Source: Anaerolineales bacterium UBA3940 (GTDB lineage Bacteria; Chloroflexota; Anaerolineae; Aggregatilineales; UBA3940). From it: a stretch of DNA of 10,496 nt. Below, in pieces: positions 1 through 6,563 of the stretch. Location of the stretch: positions 1 to 10,496 of the forward strand of contig DGDY01000083.1 in NCBI GenBank assembly GCA_002385675.1, in the 5' to 3' direction. The notes below the pieces were generated by a model, which did no database searches, was not told the origin of the DNA, and saw only the letters and a list, made by a program, of their open reading frames with translations. Position 1 is the first letter of the stretch. Each line of letters begins with the position of its first letter. The position numbers and the translations under genes are program-made.

Positions 1-151
1 CGCCGTATTCCTCCATGATCATGCGGATACCCAGCGCGCGCCCGCCGATGTAGTCGCGGACGAGCTGCGGGTCAAGCGGGACCGCCTGTGTTTTGCCCGT
101 CGACAGGTCGACGTCCAGCAGTTGCCCGGCATAACCTTTAAGTTCTGACAT
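1..151 (-). CDS. Aldehyde:ferredoxin oxidoreductase, N-terminal fragment (runs off the left edge)
   Basis: Only the first 50 residues are in the window. They begin MSELKGYAGQLLDVDLSTGK and continue to a YIGGRALG motif near residues 35-42. This is the start of the N-terminal domain of the tungstopterin aldehyde:ferredoxin oxidoreductase (AOR) family, which is usually about 600 residues and oxidises aldehydes to carboxylic acids, passing electrons to ferredoxin. The GGR-x-LG segment corresponds to the conserved stretch near the pterin in this family. The ATG at 149-151 is preceded by AGAGG at a 9-base spacing. No signal peptide is visible, so the enzyme should be cytoplasmic. The polyferredoxin gene lies 52 bases upstream in the same direction, as expected for an electron-transfer subunit and a catalytic subunit. 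The cofactor ligands and the substrate class cannot be judged from this fragment. Confidence 0.85.
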   Translation of the reverse strand, partial: MSELKGYAGQLLDVDLSTGKTQAVPLDPQLVRDYIGGRALGIRMIMEEYG

Positions 152-203
152 GTTTCGTATCCTCTCGGCTGCTTGTTAGGTGTACGATGTCGGGTCAACC
201 AGA

Positions 204-962
204 TTAACCGAAGCTCTCGTCGGTGCCTTTAAGGTCGGAGAAGCCCGGGACGATGTACGCGTTGCGCATCGACTTGGCGAACTCCTCCGGCGCACCGGCT
301 CCCAGGCGGATACCATTGACGGTGAGCACCTTCTCGCGGCAGGCTTGCACGCACTGCGGGTCGCCGTCGCACAGGTCGCACGAGATCGGGATGCGCGTCT
401 CGGGGTGGAAGGTAATCGCCCCGCCGGGGCAACCGGTGAAGCACTCGGTGCAGTCGCTGCCCTCGGTCGTGCGCAGGCACTTGGTCTCGTCGAAGACCAC
501 GGTGCTGGTCTCGGGATTGACGGAGATGGCGCCCTCGGGGCAGGCGTCCACGCAGGGGGCGTTGCCGCACTGGTAGCACAGCACCGGGAACTCAATGCCG
601 GGGTAGAACTCGTGGACGCGCACGCGAGAAGCCGCTGGCCAGATCTTGCCGTCCTCATGGAACTGCGAGCAGGCGACCTCGCACAGGCGGCAGCCGGAGC
701 ATTTGTCGAGGTCGCGCCCGACGTAGGCGACCGGCACGGTGTTGAGGTTGGCCGGGACCTCGACCACAGGCTCGGCGGCGGGCGGTGCGGCAGCCGGGGC
801 CTGGGTAGGCTCGACGGCGGGCTCGGCAGCGGGGGCCTCGGTGGGCGTAGCCGCAGGTGCGGGGGCGCACCCGCCCAGGACGAGCCCGGCGAGGCTGCCG
901 CCGCCCAGGATTAGCACATCACGCCGTGAGAGCTGCTTCTTCTCCTCGTTATGATCAGACAT
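204..962 (-). CDS. Four-cluster [4Fe-4S] polyferredoxin with Tat/lipoprotein signal, likely AOR electron-transfer subunit
   Basis: A 252-residue iron-sulfur protein. Residues 12-17 (SRRDVL) form a twin-arginine motif. A hydrophobic run follows and ends in LVLGGC with Cys32, which fits a lipobox. Residues 33-70 are a low-complexity Ala/Pro/Glu linker typical of surface-tethered proteins. Four cysteine groups follow: CSGCRLCEVAC, CYQCGNAPCVDAC, a third with a longer first gap ending CTECFTGC, and CDLCDGDPQCVQAC. This is the DmsB/HycB-like arrangement for four clusters and resembles the AorA-type polyferredoxins encoded beside AOR. The start at 962 has AAGGAG at a 6-base spacing. It is the only complete gene here that ends in TAA. 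It probably carries electrons from the AOR encoded downstream. The predicted exported position of this partner does not match the leaderless AOR and is unexplained. Confidence 0.85.
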   Translation of the reverse strand: MSDHNEEKKQLSRRDVLILGGGSLAGLVLGGCAPAPAATPTEAPAAEPAVEPTQAPAAAPPAAEPVVEVPANLNTVPVAYVGRDLDKCSGCRLCEVACSQFHEDGKIWPAASRVRVHEFYPGIEFPVLCYQCGNAPCVDACPEGAISVNPETSTVVFDETKCLRTTEGSDCTECFTGCPGGAITFHPETRIPISCDLCDGDPQCVQACREKVLTVNGIRLGAGAPEEFAKSMRNAYIVPGFSDLKGTDESFG

Positions 963-1485
963 GCTTTGCTCCTTATACAGTTGGGGACGGTGTATGGGTT
1001 GTTCGCAGATCGTAAAGGGGCCCGCGATCTTTGGAAGAACGGCCCCATATGTTCAATTCTTATTGTTATGGCGAAATACCGGGGCGTCTATCGGGCGGGG
1101 AAAGGAATTTGGCTCAGGCAAGAACCGGATTATGTATCGGGTATATAACTGATATTTATAAATTAAGTACCTAGAACCGGCACGATTTGGGGCCAATACA
1201 TCAGAATTTTCGATGAGAGCGGCCTGATGCCGATCTACCGGTCAGAAGTGTCACCTAGGTCATAGACCGGACACCCCTCGGTTATTGACCCTACGGCAAA
1301 CGGCCTTTCTCGGAACCTGCGCAGATACGCGCGAGGGATGGTTTATTTCATGCTCCGAAAGCCTGTGTGTTATCATGGACAGGCCGGTGCGCCAGCTCTG
1401 CCGTCGTGCGGGTGAGCGCACCGGCTCAATGGGAGTCGTAACTGGGCAGCGCAGCCTGACCACTCAACCTTGTAAGGAGTCAGTC
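963..1485. other. Divergent intergenic region (523 bases)
   Basis: This spacer separates the minus-strand ferredoxin/AOR unit from the plus-strand PII-like/antiporter unit, so it should hold both promoters. It contains an AT-rich stretch at about 1135-1170, unlike the GC-rich surroundings. Short inverted repeats occur at 1007-1012/1025-1030 (AGATCG/CGATCT) and 1238-1243/1265-1270 (CCGGTC/GACCGG), and a longer one lies at 1383-1425 (separate entry). A weak plus-strand promoter guess is TTCATG (1347) and TATCAT (1371) with an 18-base spacer. I would not rely on it. No convincing gene is seen; the short ORFs here have no homology that I recognise. Confidence 0.6.
1383..1425 (+). promoter_or_regulatory. 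10-bp perfect inverted repeat in the leader of the PII-like gene
   Basis: GCCGGTGCGC at 1383-1392 is exactly complementary to GCGCACCGGC at 1416-1425, with a 23-base loop. It lies 60 bases before the PII-like start codon. As RNA it would form a stable hairpin in the 5' leader; as DNA it could be an operator. There is no T-run after it, so it does not look like an intrinsic terminator. Confidence 0.45.
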
Positions 1486-1857
1486 ATGTACCTCCTAGTC
1501 ATGGTTCTGGATGACGTCAGCCATCTGGAAGAGGTGCTCAACGCCTGGGTGAGCGTTGGAGTGAGGGGGGTCACCGTCCTCGAGTGCACCGGCCTGCACC
1601 GCGTCCTGCATCGGAGGCAGGCGCATGCGGCATACATGGGCTTCAGCCAGCTCTTCGCCGGTGGGCAGATCGGGAATAACACACTGTTCGCGGTGATCGA
1701 GTCGCTCGACATTGCCGAGGCCGCCGTCGCCGCGACAGAAAACATCATTGGCAGCCTCAACAACGCTAACACCGGGATCGTCTTTGTCCTGCCTGTTCTC
1801 AAGACGTGGGGCATCCCGGAGCCGCAGACCGGCGAAGATGCCGAAAACGCCGGGTAG
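1486..1857 (+). CDS. PII-like signalling protein
   Basis: A 123-residue protein with the small ferredoxin-like fold pattern of the PII superfamily. It has an N-terminal strand MYLLVMVLDD, a helix ending at the VGVRGVTVLE strand (compare GxRGVTV in PII), and a C-terminal GIVFVLPVLKTWGI that matches the family's FVLPV strand. The region that would be the T-loop (about residues 40-60) lacks the PII uridylylation tyrosine context. The classical GDGKIF nucleotide loop is replaced by NNANTGIVF. It is therefore a PII-like protein rather than GlnB/GlnK. The start at 1486 has AAGGAG 6 bases upstream; longer forms of the frame lack a ribosome binding site. An antiporter gene follows 65 bases downstream. 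PII-family proteins often bind and control a transporter encoded beside them, so control of that antiporter is my inference. The ligand is unknown. Confidence 0.8.
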   Translation: MYLLVMVLDDVSHLEEVLNAWVSVGVRGVTVLECTGLHRVLHRRQAHAAYMGFSQLFAGGQIGNNTLFAVIESLDIAEAAVAATENIIGSLNNANTGIVFVLPVLKTWGIPEPQTGEDAENAG

Positions 1858-1922
1858 GCACATGCAGGCACGGGCAACAACCTTGAGACTCTCAACATCA
1901 CACAACCGGAGGACAGAATAGC

Positions 1923-2927
1923 GTGCAGGCACTAATGCCCTGGATCATTTTCGTGGTAACTGGGGCGATCATGGTCGTGGCGGCGAACAAGCTCGCCGAG
2001 TACGGCGACGTGATCGCCGTCCGCACCGGGCTGGGCGGCATGCTGGTGGGCACGATCCTGCTCGCTGGGTCCACCTCCCTGCCCGAGATTATGACCTCTG
2101 TAACCTCCTTCCGGCTTGGCGCGCCAGAGCTTGCTGCCGGCAACTTCTTCGGCAGCAACATGGTCAATATGGCGCTGCTGGCCATAGTGGACATGATCAA
2201 CTATCAGGTGCCGGTGCTGCGCACCCAGGCGATCAACCAGACGCTGACGGCGGCGCTGGCCGCCCTGCTGATCGTCGTGGCTACCCTGTTCCTGCTGGCC
2301 GATCTCAATATCATGGTTGGCTGGATTGGCCTGGGCAGCCTGGTGCTGATCCTGTTTTATTTCGCCGGCCTCTGGCTGCTGCGGCGGGAGAGCGCCGCAG
2401 ACCGGATGATGGGCGTGCCCCAGCCGAAGCCCGGCCCGGAGTTCCCCTCGCTGCGGCGCGGGTTGATCGGGTTCGCCATCGCGGCAGGGGTGATCCTCCT
2501 CGTGGTCCCTCCGATGGTGCAGGCCACCAACGACATCGCCGAGATGACCGGCCTGGGACAGAGCTTCGCCGGTATCGCGCTCCTGGGTATCGTGACCTCC
2601 CTGCCCGAACTGCTGTCGGCGCTGGCGGCGATTCGCATCGGTGCGACAGAACTGGCAGTCGGCAACCTGTTCGGTTCCAATGCCTTCAACATGTTTGCAG
2701 TGGGGCTTGTCGACTTTCTGTATGTGGGCGGCAGCTTCCTGGACAGCATCAGCAACGAGTTTGCGCTGGTCAATATTATCGGCCTGCTGATGGTGCTCAT
2801 GGCTATGCTGGCGAACCTGTCCCGCATCGAGCGCCGTGTGCTCTTCCTTGAGCTGGACGCTCTGGCGATCCTCATCGTGTACCTGCTGGGGATGTACCTG
2901 ATCTACATGCGGGGGATAGGCATCTAG
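1923..2927 (+). CDS. CaCA-family Na+/Ca2+ (or cation/H+) antiporter
   Basis: A 334-residue integral membrane protein with about ten hydrophobic segments. It has the two inverted alpha repeats of the calcium/cation antiporter superfamily. The first is STSLPEIMTSV followed by GNFFGSNMVNMA; the second is VTSLPELLSAL followed by GNLFGSNAFNMF. The Glu of each SLPE and the Asn-rich GSN-x-x-N segments are the known ion-binding elements, and both are intact. A polar loop at about residues 155-180 joins the two halves. The start is GTG at 1923, preceded by GGAGGA at 9-base spacing. It is co-directional with the PII-like gene 65 bases upstream and probably co-transcribed. Sequence alone does not tell whether it moves calcium, sodium or another cation. 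The stop is TAG and a large hairpin follows 16 bases later. Confidence 0.88.
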   Translation: MQALMPWIIFVVTGAIMVVAANKLAEYGDVIAVRTGLGGMLVGTILLAGSTSLPEIMTSVTSFRLGAPELAAGNFFGSNMVNMALLAIVDMINYQVPVLRTQAINQTLTAALAALLIVVATLFLLADLNIMVGWIGLGSLVLILFYFAGLWLLRRESAADRMMGVPQPKPGPEFPSLRRGLIGFAIAAGVILLVVPPMVQATNDIAEMTGLGQSFAGIALLGIVTSLPELLSALAAIRIGATELAVGNLFGSNAFNMFAVGLVDFLYVGGSFLDSISNEFALVNIIGLLMVLMAMLANLSRIERRVLFLELDALAILIVYLLGMYLIYMRGIGI

Positions 2928-2942
2928 CCTGTGTGATTGCTC

Positions 2943-2984
2943 AGGGGCCGGCAGCCGCGATGTTCAATCGCGGAGGAGGCCCCT
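2943..2984. terminator. Nested hairpin just after the antiporter gene
   Basis: The outer arms AGGGGCC (2943-2949) and GGCCCCT (2978-2984) enclose a second perfect stem, CCGCGAT (2955-2961)/ATCGCGG (2967-2973), with loop GTTCA. It begins 16 bases after the antiporter stop, the usual place for a terminator. It lacks a following T-run, so it may be an RNA-stabilising 3' structure or a REP-like element instead. Confidence 0.45.
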
Positions 2985-3020
2985 TAAGAAGCGCGTATGC
3001 CTGTCTGTGCAGAATGAAAC

Positions 3021-3041
3021 GCCGCGAATAAACTTCGCGGC
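3021..3041. repeat. REP-like palindrome
   Basis: GCCGCGAA (3021-3028) and TTCGCGGC (3034-3041) form a perfect 8-bp stem around TAAAC. The right arm plus CTCC (TTCGCGGCTCC) recurs at about 3137-3147, and a close form (ATCGCGGCTC) occurs at about 9636. This suggests a dispersed intergenic palindrome family. Confidence 0.55.
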
Positions 3042-3087
3042 TCCCCGTATGATCGATAGGTCCGACAGTCGCCGCGCGCAGCCCTGT

Positions 3088-3137
3088 CCCCGAAGGGGAC
3101 AATTACACGTAGCGGGGCAATTGATTGCCCGGCGTCT
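3088..3137. repeat. Dispersed two-hairpin repeat, copy 1
   Basis: A 50-base element that matches 10359-10407 at about 43 of 50 positions, counted by eye. It holds two stems: TGTCCCC/GGGGACA around GAA (starting at 3085), and GGGCAA/TTGCCC around TTGA (3115-3130). Between them is ACACGTAG. It lies in intergenic DNA with no coding potential. It looks like a REP/MITE-like element; no transposase is nearby. Confidence 0.7.
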
Positions 3138-3200
3138 TCGCGGCTCCCTGATAAGCACGGGGGTGGGGTATTAAACACATTCCCCAGGTCCATAAATGCA

Positions 3201-3228
3201 GACGAGGCTGCCTCCCGGTAGCCTCGTC
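3201..3228. terminator. Probable bidirectional terminator between convergent operons
   Basis: GACGAGGCT (3201-3209) pairs exactly with AGCCTCGTC (3220-3228) across a 10-base loop. It lies 32 bases past the EcfT stop on the minus strand and between two converging transcription units. The flanks are only mildly T-rich (GTTTG on the plus strand, GCATTTATG on the minus strand), so termination is likely but not certain. Confidence 0.6.
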
Positions 3229-3260
3229 GTTTGCGCGGTGATCGGCACAGGGCGGCGGCC

Positions 3261-4037
3261 CTAAAGCACCCGCTCCGCGACGATCAGCCCGGTTTGCAGC
3301 ACCACGAACAGCACAATCAGCAGGAGGCTGCCTGCCTGGTACTCGACCGGCTTCATGTAGGTGCGGTCGGGGTAGGCGCCGAAGCCCCGACACTCGATGG
3401 CGATGGCCGTGGACTCCGCTTTGCGCAGCCCGTTGATCAGCACGGTGAACATGTAGCGCTGCCACAGCTTGAAGCGGTGCAGCAGCCCGGAGCGCCCGGC
3501 CCGCCCGCGGATCGAGTGCGCGGCCTTCACCGCGTCCACCTCGCGCTGGATGAGCGGCAGGAAGCGCATCGCGAGAAACACCGCGAAGGCGTAGCGGTAG
3601 GGGACGCCCGCCTTGTTCAGCGACACCATCAGGTCGCGCGGGTGCGTCGTCCAGATCAGCACGAAGCTCGCCAGCACGACGACGGACAGGCGGAAGAAGA
3701 AGATCGGCCCCTCACGCAGCCCGCCGTCGGTGATGGTCAGCGGGCCGAGCCGGTAGACCGGCTCGCCGGGGTCTGCGAAGAAGTGGAACAACATCAGCAG
3801 CAGGCCCAGCCCGAAGATCAGCTTGGCGCTGCTCAGGACGTTGCGCAGCGACACGCGGGCGAAGATCATCGCCGTGAGCAGAATCACGCCGAACATCACC
3901 GCGCCGGAGAGCGGCGTGCGGTAGAAGAACAGCCCGATTGCCACCAGCAGCACCCAGATCAGCTTGACAAGCGGATAAACGCGGTGCATCGGGGAATCGT
4001 GCTCGATGTAGTTGAGACTGTGTTGGGACTGCGACAT
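3261..4037 (-). CDS. ecfT: Energy-coupling factor transporter transmembrane protein (EcfT, YkoC-type)
   Basis: A 258-residue membrane protein, the T component of an ECF importer. It transmits ATP-driven motion from the ATPases to the substrate-binding S component. Hydrophobic segments occur near residues 22-60, 70-90, 115-135, 150-165 and 235-255. Two cytoplasmic coupling segments with the family's A-x-x-x-R-G signature are visible: AHSIRGR and AIECRGFGAYPDRTY. I chose the ATG at 4037 (MSQSQ), which follows GGAG at 7 bases and lies 4 bases after the ATPase stop. The upstream ATG at 4064 would overlap the ATPase gene and has no better ribosome site. It is the last gene of the operon and ends in TAG before a terminator-like stem. 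The order S, fused A, T is that of YkoEDC. Confidence 0.88.
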   Translation of the reverse strand: MSQSQHSLNYIEHDSPMHRVYPLVKLIWVLLVAIGLFFYRTPLSGAVMFGVILLTAMIFARVSLRNVLSSAKLIFGLGLLLMLFHFFADPGEPVYRLGPLTITDGGLREGPIFFFRLSVVVLASFVLIWTTHPRDLMVSLNKAGVPYRYAFAVFLAMRFLPLIQREVDAVKAAHSIRGRAGRSGLLHRFKLWQRYMFTVLINGLRKAESTAIAIECRGFGAYPDRTYMKPVEYQAGSLLLIVLFVVLQTGLIVAERVL

Positions 4038-4041
4038 CGGG

Positions 4042-5823
4042 CTACTCCAGCGCTTGCGTAACATTCAACAGGGCCAGCAGGTCCTGCGTGTGGCGCACAT
4101 CGGCGGGCAGATACATGCCCCGCCGCGCCATCTCACCCAGAAGGTCGTGCAGGATGGTCCGGCGCAGGTTGGCCCGCTCCAGCACTTCATCCCGCGTGAA
4201 CAGGCCCGACGACGGACCGTCGTAGAGGATCTCGCCCTCGCTCATCACGACGACACGCTCGGCGTACTCCTCGACCAGCCGCATGTCATGGGTGATCATC
4301 ACCACCGACACGCCCCGCTCGCGGATCTCCTGCATGCGGGCCATCAGCGTGTGCGTCATCATCTGGTCCTGCCCGTAGGTCGGCTCGTCCACGACGAGCA
4401 CCTGCGGGTTGCCGACGAGCATCGTCGCCACGCCGAGCCGCCGCTTCAACCCGGCGCTCAGCGCGAAGGGGTGCGTGTCCGCTACGTCCTGCAGGCCGAG
4501 CATCTCAAGCATCTCGTCCGTACGCGCCTTGATCGTCGCGTCGTCAGTGATGCCCTGTGCCAGCAGGCTGTAGCCGATCTCGTCCGCGACCTTGTCGGTC
4601 AGGAACTGGTGCTCCGGGTTCTGGAAGACCAGCGCGATATGGTTTGCCAGCTCGTCCACCTTCCATGAGCGCGCGTCCCTGCCAAACAGCGTCAGCGCGT
4701 CGGACTGGGGTGTGAGGAGGCCGACCAGCATCCGCGCGAGCGTGCTCTTGCCCGCACCGTTGCGCCCCAGGATCATCAGCCACTCGCCCGCGTGGATGTC
4801 CAGGTCGATGCCCTTGAGGGCCTCGACGCCGCCGGGGTACACGTAGCGCAGGTTCCGGGCGGAGATCAGGACTTCGCCGCGCGGGGGCGCTGACGATTTC
4901 AGTTCGATGTCGGGTGTCGGGTGCTTGGGGCGCACGGGCACGAGCAGGTGAGCACGCTCAAGCGCGGTGATGGTCTCTGGGACGGTGATGGGTATCTCGC
5001 CGCCGGGCAGGATGCCCGCCTCAAGCAGGCGGATGCCGATCTCGCTGGTCTCCGGGAGCCACACGCCCAGCGATTCGATCATCATCTGACCGTACTCGCG
5101 GAGCATGCGGCGTGGCGGCCCGGCGGCGAGCAGCCGTCCGTTGTCCATCACCAGAAGCTGGTCGGCCTCGGCCAGCAGCTCATCTAACTCACGGGTAACA
5201 AGCAGGACGGTGATGCCGTTGTTGCGCAGTTCGAGGACGAGGTTGTGCACGTCACGGGTGGCGGCGGGGTCGAGGTTCGAAGTTGGCTCGTCCAGCACGA
5301 TCATCCGGGGGTTCATGGCGAGTACACAGGCCAGCCCCAGCTTCTGCACCTGCCCGCCCGACAGGTTCCACACGAGGTTGTGCCGTCGGGAGGTCAGGTC
5401 CATCTGGTCAAGCAGCCGGTTGACGATGGACTGGATGGTAGGGATGTCCAGGCGGAGGTTTTCCGGGCCAAAGGCGATCTCGTCCTCGACGGAGAGCGTC
5501 GCGAACATGATCTCAGGGTCCTGAAATACGCGCCCAACCAACTGCGAGAGGTCCTTGACCTTCACGTCGCGCGTGTTCTGACCGTCGACAAAGACGTCGC
5601 CTTTGAACTCGCCTCCGTTGAGGTGGGGGATGACGCCGTTGAACAGGTCACAGAGGGTGGATTTGCCTGACCCGCTGGGGCCAACCAGGATGTTGAGCGT
5701 GCCGCGCCGGATCTGCAGGGAGATGTCGTGCAGGGTTGGCTCGGACTTGTTCCAGTGCGTGTAGGTCACGTGCTGGATGTCGATCAGCACGTCCGGGTTA
5801 GAGTGAGCTGCTGTTGCCATCAT
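4042..5823 (-). CDS. ecfA: Fused double ATPase of an ECF importer (EcfA1A2, YkoD-type)
   Basis: A 593-residue protein with two ABC ATPase domains in one chain, energising the ECF importer. Domain 1: Walker A GPSGSGKST (48-56), Q-loop VFQDPE (99-104), signature LSGGQ (154-158), Walker B IVLDEP (175-180). Domain 2: Walker A GRNGAGKST (353-361), Q-loop VFQNPE (399-404), signature LSAGL (455-459), Walker B LVVDEP (476-481). In domain 1 the switch (H-loop) histidine is Arg211 (VTRELDE), whereas domain 2 keeps His512 (ITHDM). Together with the weak second signature, this predicts one degenerate and one intact nucleotide site. A start at 5823 or the adjacent ATG at 5820 is possible; AAAGG upstream slightly favours 5820. 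It lies 55 bases after the S gene and 4 bases before ecfT. Confidence 0.92.
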   Translation of the reverse strand: MMATAAHSNPDVLIDIQHVTYTHWNKSEPTLHDISLQIRRGTLNILVGPSGSGKSTLCDLFNGVIPHLNGGEFKGDVFVDGQNTRDVKVKDLSQLVGRVFQDPEIMFATLSVEDEIAFGPENLRLDIPTIQSIVNRLLDQMDLTSRRHNLVWNLSGGQVQKLGLACVLAMNPRMIVLDEPTSNLDPAATRDVHNLVLELRNNGITVLLVTRELDELLAEADQLLVMDNGRLLAAGPPRRMLREYGQMMIESLGVWLPETSEIGIRLLEAGILPGGEIPITVPETITALERAHLLVPVRPKHPTPDIELKSSAPPRGEVLISARNLRYVYPGGVEALKGIDLDIHAGEWLMILGRNGAGKSTLARMLVGLLTPQSDALTLFGRDARSWKVDELANHIALVFQNPEHQFLTDKVADEIGYSLLAQGITDDATIKARTDEMLEMLGLQDVADTHPFALSAGLKRRLGVATMLVGNPQVLVVDEPTYGQDQMMTHTLMARMQEIRERGVSVVMITHDMRLVEEYAERVVVMSEGEILYDGPSSGLFTRDEVLERANLRRTILHDLLGEMARRGMYLPADVRHTQDLLALLNVTQALE

Positions 5824-5878
5824 GACCCTTTAAAGAGAAGCCAGGCAGCCGCGCCGCCTGACTTTGACATTGACATTG

Positions 5879-6523
5879 CTAGTGCGCGGCGGAACGGACC
5901 AGGCCCGTCTGGGCAATAGCCCTCGAAAGCAGGTAGCCGATCAGCCCGCTGAGCACGATGCCCGAGATGATGTTGACCGGCACGGCCAGCCACACATCGT
6001 TCGCTGTCGCCGGGTCCCACCCGTAGAAGATGGCCGTCCAGACGGTGCCGAACTGCGATGCCGCCGCACCCGCCGCGAGCGCGGTCCACAGGTCGAACTT
6101 CCTGTAGGAGGTGAAGGCCACGACTGCCTCGACGGCGATGCCCTGCGTGAGCCCCCAGCCAAGCGTGCCGATGCCCGCCGCATTGCCGAGCAGCAGTTCG
6201 ACGGCGGTTTCGATCAGGCCGACGAGCAGCGCCGCGCCGGGGCGACGAACCAGGAACATGACCAGGATGTAGGCCCACATGAACGAGCCCTGGAGCAGCG
6301 CGCCGCCGAGCGGGCCGAGCGAGGTGTTCATCAGGTACCAGAGATTGCCCGCACCGGTGTTGACGACGCCGGCGATGGCGGCGATGACGGCGATGATAAC
6401 GATGTCGCGGGTGGTGTAGTTGAAGTTGAAGCCGCCGTCCTTCGTCGTGCGCTCGCCGACCAGCATGGCAACCAGGCCAAGCACGACCACAATCGCGACG
6501 TTAACTATCAGGTATAAAGCCAT
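5879..6523 (-). CDS. ECF transporter S component, YkoE family
   Basis: A 214-residue, highly hydrophobic protein with about six membrane segments, the substrate-binding unit of the importer. The central stretch RRPGAALLVGLIETAVELLL, then GNAAG and GLTQGIAVEAVV, matches what I recall of YkoE (R-K-PGAAL, E-LLGN-x-x-G, QG-x-x-EAV). TTRDIVIIAVIAAIAGV near residues 36-52 is the usual first S-component helix. YkoE of Bacillus takes up thiamine-related pyrimidine. Here the genes upstream encode a corrinoid methyltransferase pair and I see no TPP riboswitch, so the substrate is more likely a methylated compound; that is inference. The start at 6523 has AGAGGAGG at a 7-base spacing, one of the best ribosome sites of the window. 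It lies 40 bases after the methyltransferase stop. Confidence 0.82.
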   Translation of the reverse strand: MALYLIVNVAIVVVLGLVAMLVGERTTKDGGFNFNYTTRDIVIIAVIAAIAGVVNTGAGNLWYLMNTSLGPLGGALLQGSFMWAYILVMFLVRRPGAALLVGLIETAVELLLGNAAGIGTLGWGLTQGIAVEAVVAFTSYRKFDLWTALAAGAAASQFGTVWTAIFYGWDPATANDVWLAVPVNIISGIVLSGLIGYLLSRAIAQTGLVRSAAH

Positions 6524-6563
6524 GTCGTTTCCTCCTCTGGATAGTCATGGCACAGGTCAAGAA

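Noticed and set aside
951..1148. Small plus-strand ORF in the divergent spacer
   Set aside because: It begins inside the ferredoxin gene on the other strand, has no good ribosome site and shows no recognisable family pattern.
3231..4061. Long plus-strand ORF opposite ecfT
   Set aside because: Its Gln/His/Arg/Glu-rich composition is typical of an antisense shadow of a GC-rich gene, whereas the minus strand encodes a clear EcfT. The same applies to the long antisense ORFs at 180-914, 5864-6517, 7230-7979 and 9647-10285.
5824..6563. TPP (thi-box) riboswitch expected for a thiamine-type YkoEDC importer
   Set aside because: The gaps before the S gene (40 bases) and the ATPase gene (55 bases) are too short, and I see no thi-box-like core there or in the operon leader at 9464-9600.
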